NCBI RefSeq assembly: GCF_024323335.1
Contig: NC_066579.1
Location: 128,362,854-128,426,853 of the forward strand
From: Lathyrus oleraceus
Lineage: Eukaryota; Streptophyta; Magnoliopsida; Fabales; Fabaceae
Direction of reading: 5' to 3'
DNA: 64,000 nucleotides
Below are positions 1 through 12,262 of this stretch, in pieces. Position numbers and translations under genes: made by a program. The notes under the pieces are model-generated. The model searched no databases. It saw only the letters and a list, made by a program, of their open reading frames with translations, and had not been told where the DNA came from. Within the stretch, counting starts at the first letter, position 1; each line of letters opens with the position of its first letter.

Positions 1-778
1 GTTTTGGGTCGGTCAAACATTCGATACGAATAAGATTCAAGTATCAAACTCGATAATGCAAAGTCCATTAAAATTATTCATCATATATAACTGACATGTT
101 AAAATCATAAGGAACATGCTCTCTTTACAAGCTTACGCTTAACTCATTTTAAACTTTGTAACTGACTTCGACGTTAGAATGTTAACCTTGCAATTTCACC
201 TTCGTATTATCACATCGTAGATCCGTATCACCACATCGAAAGTCCTTCATTACAAACCAATCATAATTCTAATTCCAGGACAATATCCAATCCAAGAAAC
301 ATACTCCATACTTCAACATGAAACAAGCTCTAATTTATTTTTTATGTAATCTTTGTTTCATCTTCATCATTACTTGTCAAATAATTTGGCACGATTTGCA
401 AGTTCTTCATCTCCCTTGCAAGCATTATCATTGTTTTCTCGTATCATTTGGTTGAAACTTAGTGTGAAGAGGTTGAGTAGAACAACAATTTTTTCCTTTT
501 CTGAAGTTTTGATAATCAATACAAGATTATTTTTTTGGTTGGAGATTATCTTCAATATAACCAAGGCCTAAAGTGATTCTTAAAATAGTTGATATTATAT
601 GCAATAAAGAGAAGAAACGGCAAGTTATATTGCCATAGTATTTGCTAAGTCATACAAGTTAATAGTTAAATTGATGTATCATAAACTTGGTCTTGAATAC
701 AACAAATCAAACCAGAATGTATGATATTCTGTTTAAGCTCATAAAAAACCGAATTTACACAGTTAATAGAGTTGGATT
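1..778. other. Intergenic region, no gene recognised
   Basis: This AT-rich stretch lies downstream of the HUS1 gene, whose stop codon is at 779-781 on the minus strand. The short open frames here (about 353-571 plus, 370-564 minus) overlap each other, have no family resemblance and no coding-like composition. The part next to 779 should hold the HUS1 3' UTR. Confidence 0.6.
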
Positions 779-2870
779 TTAACCAGCACCAGGGTCAAGT
801 ACAGGAAGCCTGCAATGATAGCTGATTGATTTATCAGTTTGACGGGTACCGGGGATGAAGAATTGGAATATCACTGTCAAACAACTTCCCTGGGGAGCAA
901 TCCCATAGAAAGCACAATCAGGTTTAGCCAAGTGACATTGCAGACTCTTGGCGAAGTGCTTCACACTCACCTGCACTGATTGAGCATCTCCTCTTGAAAT
1001 AGACCTTGAGGATCTAGTCTGAGCACTGAGATTTTGATCCTCTGCTGGAGCATTTGCTTGCTCTCCGATTACCAACAGCTTTCGAAACTCGGCTCCAAGG
1101 CTGATCAATGTGGTTGAAACCTGTACACTTAAATCCCCATACTTACTTATTGACACATCCACCGCATCACCCACATGTTTCATACGATCCACTAAGTTAA
1201 GCAACTGATTCAAATCAGGCACCTACATTGGAAATGAAAGTCAAATGAGTGAAATAACTAAAAGTAACAAAACTAACTAACTATAACTAACTGTAACACC
1301 TGAACAAATTAGTTACTAAGTGCTAACTCAACAAATCCAAAAAAACATGTAACTAGCTATCAATTGCATACTCAGAAAACAAACCAACTAATTGTAACTA
1401 GTAGCAACCCTTTCTGCCTATAATCCCTTAGGAGGTTATATAACCTATAGCCATCTCACGATATCCATAATCATTCTACTCTTCTTTCAGCTGCTCCATT
1501 CTATTGAGTAGTGTATTTGGTTGTTGATTCCGGTTGGAATCCAATTCACTCTTCTTTCATCTCACCATATCCATTACCTTTACCAACCCTTTCTGCCTAT
1601 AATCAATTCTAACAGTTATTATAACTAAACCAAACGCATAACTAGGGCACTTTTAGTGGCCCAAACATTCTACATTATCCCATTAAACACTATAGGTAAT
1701 TTCAACTCATTTATACAAAATCAAACCCAACATAAATAAACTAATTTCAAATCAAATTTGAACAATTAACCATTATACTGTTAGTGAGTCCAGAGAGCCC
1801 CTACTAAGCCAATGGGCAAAATATTCCGAATTCAAGAGACATTGATACCACATATCCACCGAAAATCTTATGGCAATGGGATAATGGGTCATTTTTCTTA
1901 TATACTTTTATCCATTTCTAATCAATGTGGGACTTCTATTTTTTTGAATTACTGTCGATGTTCGACACATAATTTTCTAACACCGACATGAAGCTAAGAT
2001 GTGTGATTATATACAATGAATCACTTAAACTTCTCAACTTCTCAAATAATAACTACTATAAGTGATGCCATGTCTAAGTTTTGTGGTTCAGAGTTATATA
2101 GCACCAACACCATTGGAAAAAAATGTGTTGGTCAGTGTCAATATCCGAAAACGACACTGAAATTAGTGATAATGTTGGTGTCGTGTTTCAACTAATATCC
2201 TACATCAGTCTCCATTGAACTCTATAGCTAATTTCAAATCCACTCAAACTTATTTCAAATCAACAAACTTCAACTAAAATTTGCAAAAGCAGAACACAAA
2301 ATAAAGAAACAAGAACTCAAAACCAAAATCAAACAACAAAAAACAGTTAATAATCACCTGGATAAGCGTTTGAGGAATATCCTGAGCCATATCAAGCGCA
2401 TTCTGAAGCTCAACAACCTGAGCCCTAGACAACGGTTTCGAAATAGGAATATCCTGAACAACAGCCGATTTAAACCCGCGCGTTTCAAAAGTAAGAAACG
2501 GCGCCGCAATACTAGAGTTCTGAGAAAGTTTCTTAACAAGCTTAATCTGAAGACGGTTAGGAACAGCGGCAGAATAATCGGAACAGATAGCAACGGAACT
2601 ACGAAGCGCACGGAGGAGAAGCGAGAGATCGATAACGAAGGCGATTCGATCGTCGTTTTGGCTTGAGATCCGGTAGTCGTCGAAGAGGATTTGGTTGTTG
2701 AATTGTGCTATGGATTGGATTCCGTCGCCGTTGAGGAGGTTGTGGAGGAAGAGTGTGTGGGTTTTTGTGAAGTAGAGGTGGCAGGTTTTGGAGGTTTTTT
2801 CTAGGGAGGGGATGAAGCGTTTTTCGAGTAGGTTTACGCCGGTTTCTGTTAAAAATGCTTTGAATTTCAT
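779..2870 (-). CDS. HUS1: HUS1 checkpoint clamp subunit (9-1-1 complex)
   Basis: HUS1 is a subunit of the PCNA-like RAD9-RAD1-HUS1 ring, which is loaded on damaged DNA in the nucleus and activates the ATR checkpoint. Two exons are visible: 2870-2358 (171 codons, starting MKFKAFLTETG) and 1222-779. They are separated by a GT-AG intron (2357-1223), and both junctions fall between codons. The joined product is 318 aa, matching the usual plant HUS1 length of about 320. Recognisable blocks are the N-terminal KFKAFLTETGVNLLEKRF, the central DDYRISSQNDDRIAFVIDL, the interdomain VQDIPISKPLS and the C-terminal FIPGTRQ region. An upstream in-frame ATG at 2924 would add 18 residues, but the family starts at MKF, so 2870 is preferred. 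No frameshift or stop was found. The 1.1-kb intron contains dispersed-repeat-like sequence. Confidence 0.93.
1405..1604. repeat. Short direct repeats in the HUS1 intron
   Basis: A 21-bp sequence beginning CAACCCTTTCTGCC occurs at 1405-1425 and again at 1584-1604. A second pair, CATCTCAC(G/C)ATATCCAT, lies between them. This looks like a degenerate local duplication inside the intron. No function is visible. Confidence 0.6.
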
Positions 2871-2924
2871 TGTGCTGGAGATTGGAAATTTCTGACGGGA
2901 AATGGAAATAATTTCTATATGCAC

Positions 2925-3724
2925 TCTTTCAAAGAGGGAAACTCAAAAGTTTCGCTCCCTTTTTTGATATCAAAATCTATAAAAATGACATACTCCCCCA
3001 AAATACCTTGATCACTCTTTTTTAAGTTAGTTTAAATGGTTAAATAATCAAAAGTTATTTTTGGACTGAACACCCTTATTAAAATTAATTAATTTTAAGT
3101 TCCTCTAATTTTTTTTTTAAAATAATGGTTCTCGAAATTTTGTTATCCCTAAAATCGATCTCTCCAGTTAATTTATTGAGATATCAAATGTGCTTTTGTT
3201 TTTTGACACGTGATTTTTTTAAAATTAATTATTAGTTAAATTGTGGGATATAAATCTCCGGGTGTCATAATTTTTGTTTTGCTATATTAGAAATATATTT
3301 TTATTGATTTGAGATAGATTGAGATATTAAGGTTTTTTTCCTATTGATGGCAATAACTTATTCATTAATAATAAGAATTTGGATTTGTAACGCATGTTAG
3401 GATGTTCACCGTATTTAAAAATCAAACATTATTGTAAATAATTGACATTTTTCAAGTGTGATCATTTAGATTATGCTCACCACCACCTGTTTGGTCAAAT
3501 ACTAAGATGAAATTTTGTTTCTTGGACTGCTCTCTTATATGGATATGCTTAGTTTGGCTTAGAAAACATACGAAGAAGTTAGATAAAAGTTCTTCCATCA
3601 GTATAAAATCCAACTAGAAAGATAGTTTCAAACACTTTAGTTATAAATAATCATTAAAAAAAACTAAGATAAACTCTACTCCTAAATGAAATGAGTTAAA
3701 CGCAATTAGACCAAACATGACTAA
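2925..3724. other. Upstream region of HUS1, AT-rich
   Basis: This non-coding, strongly AT-rich stretch lies upstream of HUS1 and should contain its promoter. No clear TATA box or other element can be assigned with confidence, and no open frame of interest was seen. Confidence 0.5.
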
Positions 3725-3916
3725 TTACATACACGATACCGCCATATTTTTCACAGGCAAAACTGTCGCGTCGCAAAAAGTACAGAGTCGCCATCGAAAT
3801 TCAAGAACATCTTGAACATCAAACAACACACGCATCTGAATCATCCATCGATTCCAGTTCTTTCCATCAAATACTAGAAGCTTCATATTCAAACTATTGT
3901 TTTCACCGTTGAGCAA
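3725..3916 (-). pseudogene. Ty1/copia gag-polyprotein N-terminal remnant
   Basis: A 63-residue minus-strand frame contains FDGKNWNRWMIQMRVLFD followed by VQDVLE. This is the typical N-terminal pattern of plant copia gag (DUF4219-like: a φxGxNYxxWxxxMxxLLxxxxxφ block). No zinc knuckle, protease or reverse transcriptase follows on the same strand, so this is a short isolated relic. It ends about 130 bp before the CACTA element begins. Confidence 0.6.
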
Positions 3917-4067
3917 TAATTCACTAAAATCTCACAAAACAATCATGTTTTCCAATCCCTCGGAATCAAGAAATGTGATTCTATTATGAATTCGAACTTC
4001 ATTTTAATTTGAGTTTTCAGAATCGGAATCTATCACATACACCCACTACGCCAAAAAGGTTTTTTAA

Positions 4068-4418
4068 CAGCGCATCTTAGACAGCGCTTTTAAAAGAAAG
4101 CGCTGTCTAAGGTTAAAATAAAAATAAAACACGGAAAATGTTCTAAAAAAATAATGAAAGCGCTGTCTAAGGGGGGGTCTTAGACAGCGCTTTTAGAAAG
4201 CGTTGTCTAAGACCCCCCCTTAGAGAGCGCTTTTAGAAAGCGCTTTTAAATATAGACCTTAGTCAGCGCTTTTGAGAAAGCGCTGTTTAAAGTCTTTCAA
4301 TTAAAAAAAAAATTAAAACCAAAAGCGCTGTCTAAGGTGGGGGTTTAGAAAGCGCTTTTGGAAAGCGCTGTCTAAGGCATATCTTAGAAAGCGCTTTCCA
4401 CAAAAGCGTTGTCTAAGG
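4068..4418. repeat. Left subterminal repeat array of the CACTA element
   Basis: Many copies of the core AGCGCTGTCTAAG, or its complement CTTAGACAGCGCT, occur in both orientations. They are often joined head to head through TTTT/AAAA linkers, so that they can form hairpins. In En/Spm elements, subterminal repeats of about 12 bp are the binding sites of the element-encoded TNPA-type protein, and the same role is likely here. The same core recurs at 12263-12638. Confidence 0.88.
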
Positions 4419-4439
4419 TCTAATTAAAATTAAATTTCA

Positions 4440-5420
4440 GACTTCTATTTTCGTTCTCAGTTCTTTTTGTTTTCCCTCCAGAGAACCCACACACAAGCCG
4501 ATTCGCCGTCATCCAGCTCTGCCAAAATCAGCAGCACCGCTGCATCTTTCTCGTTCTCTCTCCCTCTTCCTTTAGCTTCCTGTGTCAGGTAAACCTCATA
4601 CACTCTCTTTCATTTTTTAATTTCTATTCATTTCTGAATTCCTGTTATCGTAACTCTTTTTATTTTTTATGGTCTATGGACAGTTATAGATTCCATTATT
4701 GTTTGTGTTTTGTTATTTGTTGTTGTAAAAAAAAATCATTTTTAGGGTTTTGGTTAAATCCAAAATTGTGGGTATTGCATGGGGATTACAGATTTTTCAC
4801 GTGCAACTGATTGTTCTGCTTGAATTGTTTCTCTTGATAGTGTTTCATGTGGTTTTGATGTTTCTTGAGTTAGCTATTCTTTTGGTATATGCTTTGATTT
4901 TGCAAACAAGGTGTTTGTTGAAATGTCACAATGAGTTTGGTTGTCTTGGTTTTTAGCTGAACATGTTTCTAATGATATTAACATACTTGCAAGTTGATAT
5001 TATTTGTTGAGAATTCATGATTTCTTGTTACGATGAGTAAAAGTTCATATGAATAAGTTTGCCTTTAAGGTGGTTCAAGGATTGAGTTTGGTTGTCGTTT
5101 TCTGGTTTGGCTTGAGTTTTTATACTGTTCACACCGTTTGCGTTCATCAAGTTGTGTTTTACTGCTACTGCGTTTTGGCAGCTGGGGGTTGTCGTTTTCA
5201 CTTGCAACTGGTTTTTGACTTTTGTGCTGTTTTTCAGCTGTGGCTTTTATGCAGCTTTTCAAATTGCTTTTTACATTGCACTCAGTTTCCTCAATTGGAT
5301 ATGTCAATGGATCTAAATGGACATTGGTTATTTGAAATCAGAATGGATTTGGAATGCTTTTTGGTTATAGTTATGTATTTTCGTCTGGATTAATTGTTTA
5401 CTTTAATAAGTAGGAAAACC
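4440..5420 (+). promoter_or_regulatory. Transposase leader: probable 5' UTR exon and first intron
   Basis: A C/T-rich stretch (about 4440-4588) ends at CTGTGTCAG|GTAAAC, a good splice donor. A candidate acceptor (AATAAGTAG) lies at 5410-5412, just before the transposase ATG at 5421. This fits a non-coding first exon plus an intron of about 0.8 kb. The open frames inside (4750-4956 and 5049-5393) are rich in Phe, Leu and Cys, as expected of T-rich intron sequence, and are not called as genes. Confidence 0.5.
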
Positions 5421-8400
5421 ATGGATAAAACATGGATCTGTGCCGATCGAATGACCAAAGAGTACGAGAGTGGGGTTTTGGAATTCGTTAAGTATGCTGT
5501 TCAACACGCTGAAAACCCCAGACGAATGCATTGTCCTTGCTTGCGTTGTTGTTATATTGGTAAGGTTGACGCACATGGATTGAAATCGCATTTGCTGAGG
5601 CATGGAATTGATCAAAGTTATCAGTGTTGGATATTTCATGGTGAGAAAATTAACGAGAATGTTGAATCGAGTGGAAAAAGTAATACGACCTATGCTTCAT
5701 ACGACAAAGACACGGAAACATACGATTGTGATCGAGTTGAAGAGATTGTAGAAGCACTGGAAGAAGATCTTCATGATTGTCCTGAAATGTTTGAGAGGAT
5801 GGTAAGCGATGCAGAGAAACCGTTGTACAAAGGTTGCACTAAATTCTCAAGACTTTTTGCGGTATTAAAGTTGTACAACTTAAAGGCGGGCAATTGATGG
5901 TCGGATAAAAGTTTCACAGAGTTGTTGGCCCTTATGAGAGAAATGCTACCGGATGATAATGTTCTTCCTAATCGAACCTATGAGGCAAAAAAAATGTTGT
6001 GCTCTATTGGCATGAGCTATGATAAGATACATGCTTGTCCTAACGATTGCATTTTGTTTCGTAACGAATATGCAATGTTAACTGAGTGCCCTAAATGCGG
6101 TTTGTCTCGATATAAGAAAAGATTATCTCCCGCAAAAGTCTTATGGTATTTTCCGATAATTCCGAGATTTAGGCGCATGTTTCATAGTGAAACCGATGCA
6201 AGACATCTTACTTGGCATGCAGATGAAAGAATTATTGATGGAAAGTATCGGCATCCGGCTGATTCACCACAGTGGTCGAAGATTGATAATGATTATCCTG
6301 AGTTTGGATCAGAAGCAAGAAACCTTCGATTGGCATTATCTACTGATGGAATGAACCCACATGGTCTTCAAAGTATCTCACATACCACATGGCCTGTGAT
6401 TCTTATGATTTATAACCTACCTCCGTGGCTATGTATGAAGCGTAAGTACATGATGTTATCTATGTTAATCTCTGGGCCTAAACAACCAGGGAATGACATA
6501 GACGTATACTTGACACCTCTGATCGAAGATTTAAAGATTTTGTGGGAGAACGGTGTGGAGGTTTATGATGGATATAGGAAAGAAAGTTTCAATTTGAGGG
6601 CGATGTTGTTTGGCACAATTAATGATTTTCCAGCATACGGGAATCTATCTGGGTATAGCATTAAAGGTCAACGTGCGTGTCCTGTTTGTGAAGACGGAAC
6701 CGATACGATTCGATTGGAACTTTGCCAGAAGAATGTGTTTCTCGGTCATCGTAGATTCTTACATTCTAAACATCACTACCGTGGGTGGAGAAAAGCATTC
6801 AATGGAGACACCGAACATCGTAGAGCTCCACCCGCATTGTCAGGTGAACAAGTTTTTGAAAAGGTGAAAGATGTGCGTACTGAGTTTGGCAAGCCTTTTG
6901 CACATAAGATTGTGAAAGGTGGGTGGAAGAAAAGGTCGATATTTTTTGAATTGCCATATTGGAAGTCTTTGTACGTGAGACATTTTCTCGATGTTATGCA
7001 TATTGAAAAAAACGTATTTGAAAGTGTTATCGGTACATTACTCAATATAAAAGGCAAGTCTAAGGATGGCCTTAAAGCAAGGGAGGACATGTTAAAAATG
7101 GGAATGAGAACTGAATTAGCACCCGTGAAGAAAGGAAGACGAACATATCTACCACCTGCTGCTTTTACTTTATCTAGAAAGGAAAAAAAAATTTGTGTAA
7201 GTCTCTGAGTGAAGTTAAGGTTCCAGAAGGATACTCATCTGATATCAGAAGACTTGTTTCTATGAAAGACCTCAAGTTGAAGAATTTGAAGACACATGAT
7301 TGCCATGTTATAATGGAACATTTTCTACCGATAGGTATACGTTCTATTTTGCCAGAAAAAGTAAGAAGTGCCATAACTAAATTGTGTTTTTTCTTTAGGT
7401 CAATTTGTAGTAAGGTGATCGATCCCGAGATCTTACCAACACTACAAAAAGAGATTGTAATTACCTTGTGTGAGCTTGAAATGTATTTTCCTCCGTCTTT
7501 TTTTGACATAATGGTTCATTTAGTTGTTCATCTTGTGAAAGAGACACAGTTGTGTGGACCAGCTTATATGAGATGGATGTACCCTGCTGAACGGTATATG
7601 AAAATATTAAAAGGGTACGTGAAATCCCGAAGTCGACCAGAGGGTTGTATTGTTGAACGATACATTGTTGAAGAAGCTGTTGAGTTTTGTACTGAATATT
7701 TGTCTAACGTTCAATCGATTGGACTCCCCAGAGCTCAGATTTTCGACAAAATGGAAGGTAAAAAATTAATTGGGAATAAAATTGTGACAATATCAAGGGA
7801 TGAACGGGATCAAGTTCATTTGTATGTTCTGCACAATAATAATGAGGTTGAGCCATATGTTGAAATGCACAAGGATGTACTCCGAAGGTTAAATCCGAAC
7901 AGAAATGAAAATTGGATAGTTATAGAGCACAATCAAAGTTTCATACAATGGTTGAAGGATCATATTTATTTGAAGCGCTCTTCAGATCCTTCTTCGGTAA
8001 CAGAAATGTTGAGATGTTTGGCATATGGTCCAAGTTTGCATGTGTTTTCTCATAGCGCATATTCAATTAATGGATACACATTTTATACCAAAGAACAAGA
8101 TGATAAGAGTACTATGCAAAATAGTGGTGTCACCGTGCTAGCTGAAGCAATGCATATATCAAGTATGAAGGACTTAAACCCCAAATATGCAAATTTGTCA
8201 TATTTTGGAGTTATTGAGCACATTTGGGTGTTTGATTACGAGAAGTTTCAGATTCCCATCTTTGGTTGCAAGTGGGTGAATAGTAGTGGCATACGAATGG
8301 ATAAGTCTGGATTTTTGCAAGTTGATCTTACTAGGGTGGGGTACAAAGATGAACCTTTTATTCTAGCATCTCAAGCTAAACAAGTGTTCTATGTGAATGA

Positions 8401-8665
8401 CCCGAAGAGTACAAAATGGTCTATAGTGCTTTTCTCTAACAAAGTGACTGATGATAGCGGTGTCGATCAATGTGATATTGATGTTGAGAATGAGTCATGC
8501 ATTAGACGGAATGAGTTGAATAGAAATGATGAAGTTGAGGATCTTATACCGGATGAGTCATATATAAGAAACGATCATAATGAGGGAATTTGGATCAATT
8601 CATCCGTACGCATTGCTAAGAAACAAGTGATTAATATTCCAACAAAGAAAAGAAAGAGATGTTAG
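5421..8665 (+). pseudogene. CACTA transposase (TNP2/TNPD type), disabled
   Basis: The frame starts at ATG 5421 (MDKTWICADRMTKEYESG). The order of recognisable parts is: a transposase-associated zinc-finger-like domain (CPCLRCCY, about 5530-5650), a tnp2 transposase domain (PNDCILFRNEY about 6040, LALSTDGMNPHG about 6340, RACPVCEDGT about 6670, FLDVMHIEKNVFES about 6985), a DUF4218-like domain (LKTHDCHVIMEHFLP about 7285, MRWMYPAERYMK about 7570) and a DUF4216-like domain (about 8200-8400). The C terminus is basic (KKRKR). Two lesions break it: an in-frame TGA at 5895-5897, after which the frame resumes with WSDKSF, and a one-base frameshift in the A-run at 7180-7191. The family is a nuclear DNA transposase; this copy should give no full-length protein. 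Confidence 0.9.
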
Positions 8666-8797
8666 TGACTTAGGTAAATTATCCATGGTAATAGTATATT
8701 GATAATGCATGATTTCTTTATTTTTTTGTTTTCAATTGCTTTGATTATAAGTTATATTTGATATTTGATGGTTTCCTTGGTTTATTACAGGTTATAC

Positions 8798-11700
8798 ATG
8801 GCTGATGACCAACATGAGGAAGTTAGTAAAAAGTATCCGCGGAAGAAGAAATTCGAAGAGGCATCACAGTAATGAGAAGGGTGGTCCAAGGAAGATCTCG
8901 AGGCATCATACTAGATGTCTATTGGAACAACCAGGGACAGCTTATAGAACCTAATGGGCATACCTTAACTAGTTTTATCGGTGCACTAGTAAGGAATGAA
9001 ATTCCCATTACATGTGATGATTGGAGAAACAAAGAGCTGAATGAGTCCAAAGAAAAAATTTGGAGTGAGATAAAGGTACAATCATTTGGCCCTTAATTAT
9101 ACGGTATCAATTATGTTTTTTCAATTACCGATACTAACTATCAATCTGTATGTTTTTCTTAGCGATGTTTTAACATCGAAGAAGAAAGAAGAGGTTTTTG
9201 TATGAAATTGGCCGGAAAGCTTCTAAGAGGGTTTCGGACATTTTTATCATCCAAGTTCCTTAAGGATGCGGATGGTAATTTTGTGGATGTGGAGCTTCCT
9301 AAAAAATATGAAAGTTTGATATCGGCTGAAGAATGGGAAGCTTTCAAATCCAAAAGACAAGACCCGGTTTTTCAAAGAATAAGTGCTACAAATCGGGAAA
9401 GAGCATCAAGTCCCGCATATCCGTACCGAAAAGGACGTGTCGGATATGGACGCTTAGAACAATCCATGGTAAGTATTTATAAATTGCGATAACAAATTTG
9501 TTCATCATATATTAGTTTTATCTGATCAAATTGTATGACTTAATGTGTAGCTGCAGAAGGAGGAAAGTTCAGAAACATCTCTTCCTGCACATGTTTTGTG
9601 GAAGGAAGCCCGTGTGGGCAAATCTGGAGTTCCTCAAGAAGAAGTTTTACACGTATACCAGAAATGTGTAACTATAACATTTTTTCATTAATTGAATAAC
9701 ATTTTTATACACAAATATTTGACAAGTATACGATATTCATCTGATTTTTCAGGAGGAGCTATCTTAGTCTTTATCTCCCGATGATACTAAGGGCATACTT
9801 AGTCGGGCATTAGATGTCCCTGAGTATTCTGGTCGGGTGAGGGGTAAGGGATTTGGAGTCACTCCGACCTCCCTGAGTATTAAAAAAGGAAAGGCTCCTA
9901 GTAATCAGGAGCTTCATGCAAGATTGGAAGCCATGCAAGCTGAGCTTGATGCATTGAGGAGAGAAAGAGAGGCTAGCGCCTCAACAGTATACAGAGATGC
10001 TTCGGACAAAGAAAGTATCAACTGTACCTTTCAGCCGAACATTCCAGAGGTAATTACATATAATTGTCTTAAATTGAACTATTTGCTTAAATTATGTATT
10101 TGACATATATACACATTAACGATTTCTTGTTATTATTGGTTTTAGGGCATTTCCCATTGTCAGCTGTATTTGTCGTCACCATACTATCGGATGGTTGGCA
10201 AGGGAAAAGTGCATAACGTTAGCGGAGTATTACTCCACACTAGAGAGCTCCCTGCTGGATGTTTGAAGGTATCAGTTGATATTGCAGTTGAGCCGAATGC
10301 AGCATTACCATATCCTAGCGATGATTCGGATGCAACAACGGTGCACGAAGCAGTAGGTTCGTTTATTGCATGGCCGACAAACCTCATATGCGTAGGATAT
10401 GAGGTATGCTTAAAACTTATGTTAACTTTAATGTGTATATTCAAAGTTTAAAATTTATGCTTAAAATTTTACTTACATATTTTCCTTGGTTATGTTAAAT
10501 AGACTCCCACAAAATCCAAATCAAAAGATAATGCGATTCCACGGCATACCGAGTCCACGGTTTCAAGAAAAGAGGTAATATACAATTATATGACATATAT
10601 TCATGGAAGTTGTTACATTCTTAATTTGATCTAACTATTTATATGACATGTAGCTTTAAGAAAATGAGGTTAGCAATGCCTCCGCACAACAAAAAAAGGA
10701 GGTTAACAACGCCTCCGCACGGGTAAAAAGTTCTGGTGCTAAGAAGACCGTAGCTAGGAAAAAAACTACCACCAAGTATAGGTCGTGCCTCAGGACATTT
10801 CTAGAGATGACCGATATACCGACCGGAGGTGTTCGGACTGTACATATGGAGGTAGGGATTTTCGGCTTTGATTACGACCAAATGATTGGTAATGAAGACT
10901 TCATGCAAGTTTTTAGTCATGAAGAAATCGGCGTCAACGTTGTCAATATATATATTAGGTAAATCCGGTCTACTTTGTTTTATTAATTAAACAACTTATG
11001 TTAATGATGTTTACTTTATGTTAATCCGGTTTACTTTATGTTTCAAAAGAGGTGTTAATGATGTTTTTATATTAGGTTTTTGTATGACAAATTGATGCGC
11101 CCCAATGGTTTGGACGTGTCATTCGGATTCTTAGCACTCGCGACCGTCAACTTAGGTTTAATCTTAAGTAGACCGGGTACCGTGACGGAGTACGTTCTTC
11201 GGATCCTCATGGACAATAAAGATGCGGAGAAGTTGTTTTTTATACCGTTTAATACCGGGTTAGCATTTCATTCTAAATTCATCTATTATAATTATTTTCC
11301 AAGTTACCATCTAACATTTGCCTAATCATTACAGTGGACATTGGTTGTTGCTCGCAATCAATCCTATCCGAGAAATTGTGTATTATCTTGACTCGTTAGG
11401 AAATGATTGGACAACATACCCGGATATGAAGGTCCTAATTGACACGTAAGTGAGAATGTTCAAAAATTTTCTTAGTTTATGTGAATTGTTCTAATTGCTT
11501 CATTTTTATTTTATTAGCGTCCTACAAGCTTTTCGGGCCCAACGAGATATCCAAACCTCAAGGAGGGGCGCCAACTCCATTACATGGATTAAAGTGGCGG
11601 TATATTTTTAATTACCACATTTTTTATTATATTAGTGATGACACTTGATAAAACTTAGGATTTATAATCCATATTTTTTTTTCATATGTAGTGTCCTCAA

Positions 11701-12002
11701 CAACGTAATCAAATAGATTGCGGGTATTTCATGTTGAGGTTTATGCGAGATACTCTTGCTTTGGGCTGATTAATGATTCCCACCGATGTATGTATTTCTA
11801 ACTTATGAGTTATTTTTATATTTACACATATCTCATATAATTAAATAGTTAGAATTAATTCAAAATATGTTATATTATTATGTAGTACTTTGAGGAATTC
11901 AAGTGTGCATTTTATACAAAGGATCAAGTGGACGAAATCAAAGAGGAGTGGTGTCAATTCATGATAGAGCTCAATGTTTTGTTCATAAATTTGTGTAATT
12001 AA
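8798..12002 (+). pseudogene. CACTA second gene with Ulp1-like (C48) protease domain, disabled
   Basis: This multi-exon frame follows the transposase after about 130 bp. It includes an N-terminal block (QGRSRGIILDVYWNNQGQ about 8888, FIGALVRNEIPIT about 8970), a Transposase_24-like region (9202-9475), a coiled-coil piece (HARLEAMQAELDALRRERE about 9925), a DUF8039-like block (10170-10400) and a Ulp1/SENP-type peptidase. The protease residues are visible: His in GHWLLLAIN (about 11334-11360), Asp in YYLDSLG (about 11385) and Gln...Cys in PQQRNQIDCGYF (about 11698-11730). Lesions are a frameshift near 8870 and an in-frame TGA at 11767-11769, after which the frame continues (MIPTD, then an exon with EEFKCAFYTKDQVDEIKEEW ending at 12002). 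Such genes are common in plant CACTA elements. Whether the protease removes SUMO is unknown. Confidence 0.75.
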
Positions 12003-12262
12003 TGTGTACATTTGTAGTATATGTAATGACTTGTAAATGTGTACATAAATTTGTATATATTTTGATACATTTAAGGCAAAATTGGTTTGAATTGGTATAT
12101 ATATATATTTGTTAGCCAAAAATTGGTAGAAAAAAGGCCAAAATGGCATATATAAAATGTGATAATTGTCTGTCAAAATCTGGTTGAAAACAGGTAGAAA
12201 TTCTGGTTTATAAACCTGGAAAAAATGTGGTTTAAAACAAAAGCTTCAAAAATTTTCGTATA
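12003..12262. other. CACTA 3' non-coding region
   Basis: This is an AT-rich tail between the end of the second gene and the right subterminal repeats. It probably contains the 3' UTR of that gene. Nothing else was recognised. Confidence 0.5.

Noticed and set aside
2354..2666. Frames overlapping HUS1 exon 1 on both strands
   Set aside because: They are alternative frames of HUS1 coding sequence, rich in Arg and Leu, with no family of their own.
5049..5393. 114-residue open frame upstream of the CACTA transposase
   Set aside because: It lies in the probable first intron, and its Phe/Cys/Leu/Val-rich translation reflects T-rich DNA.
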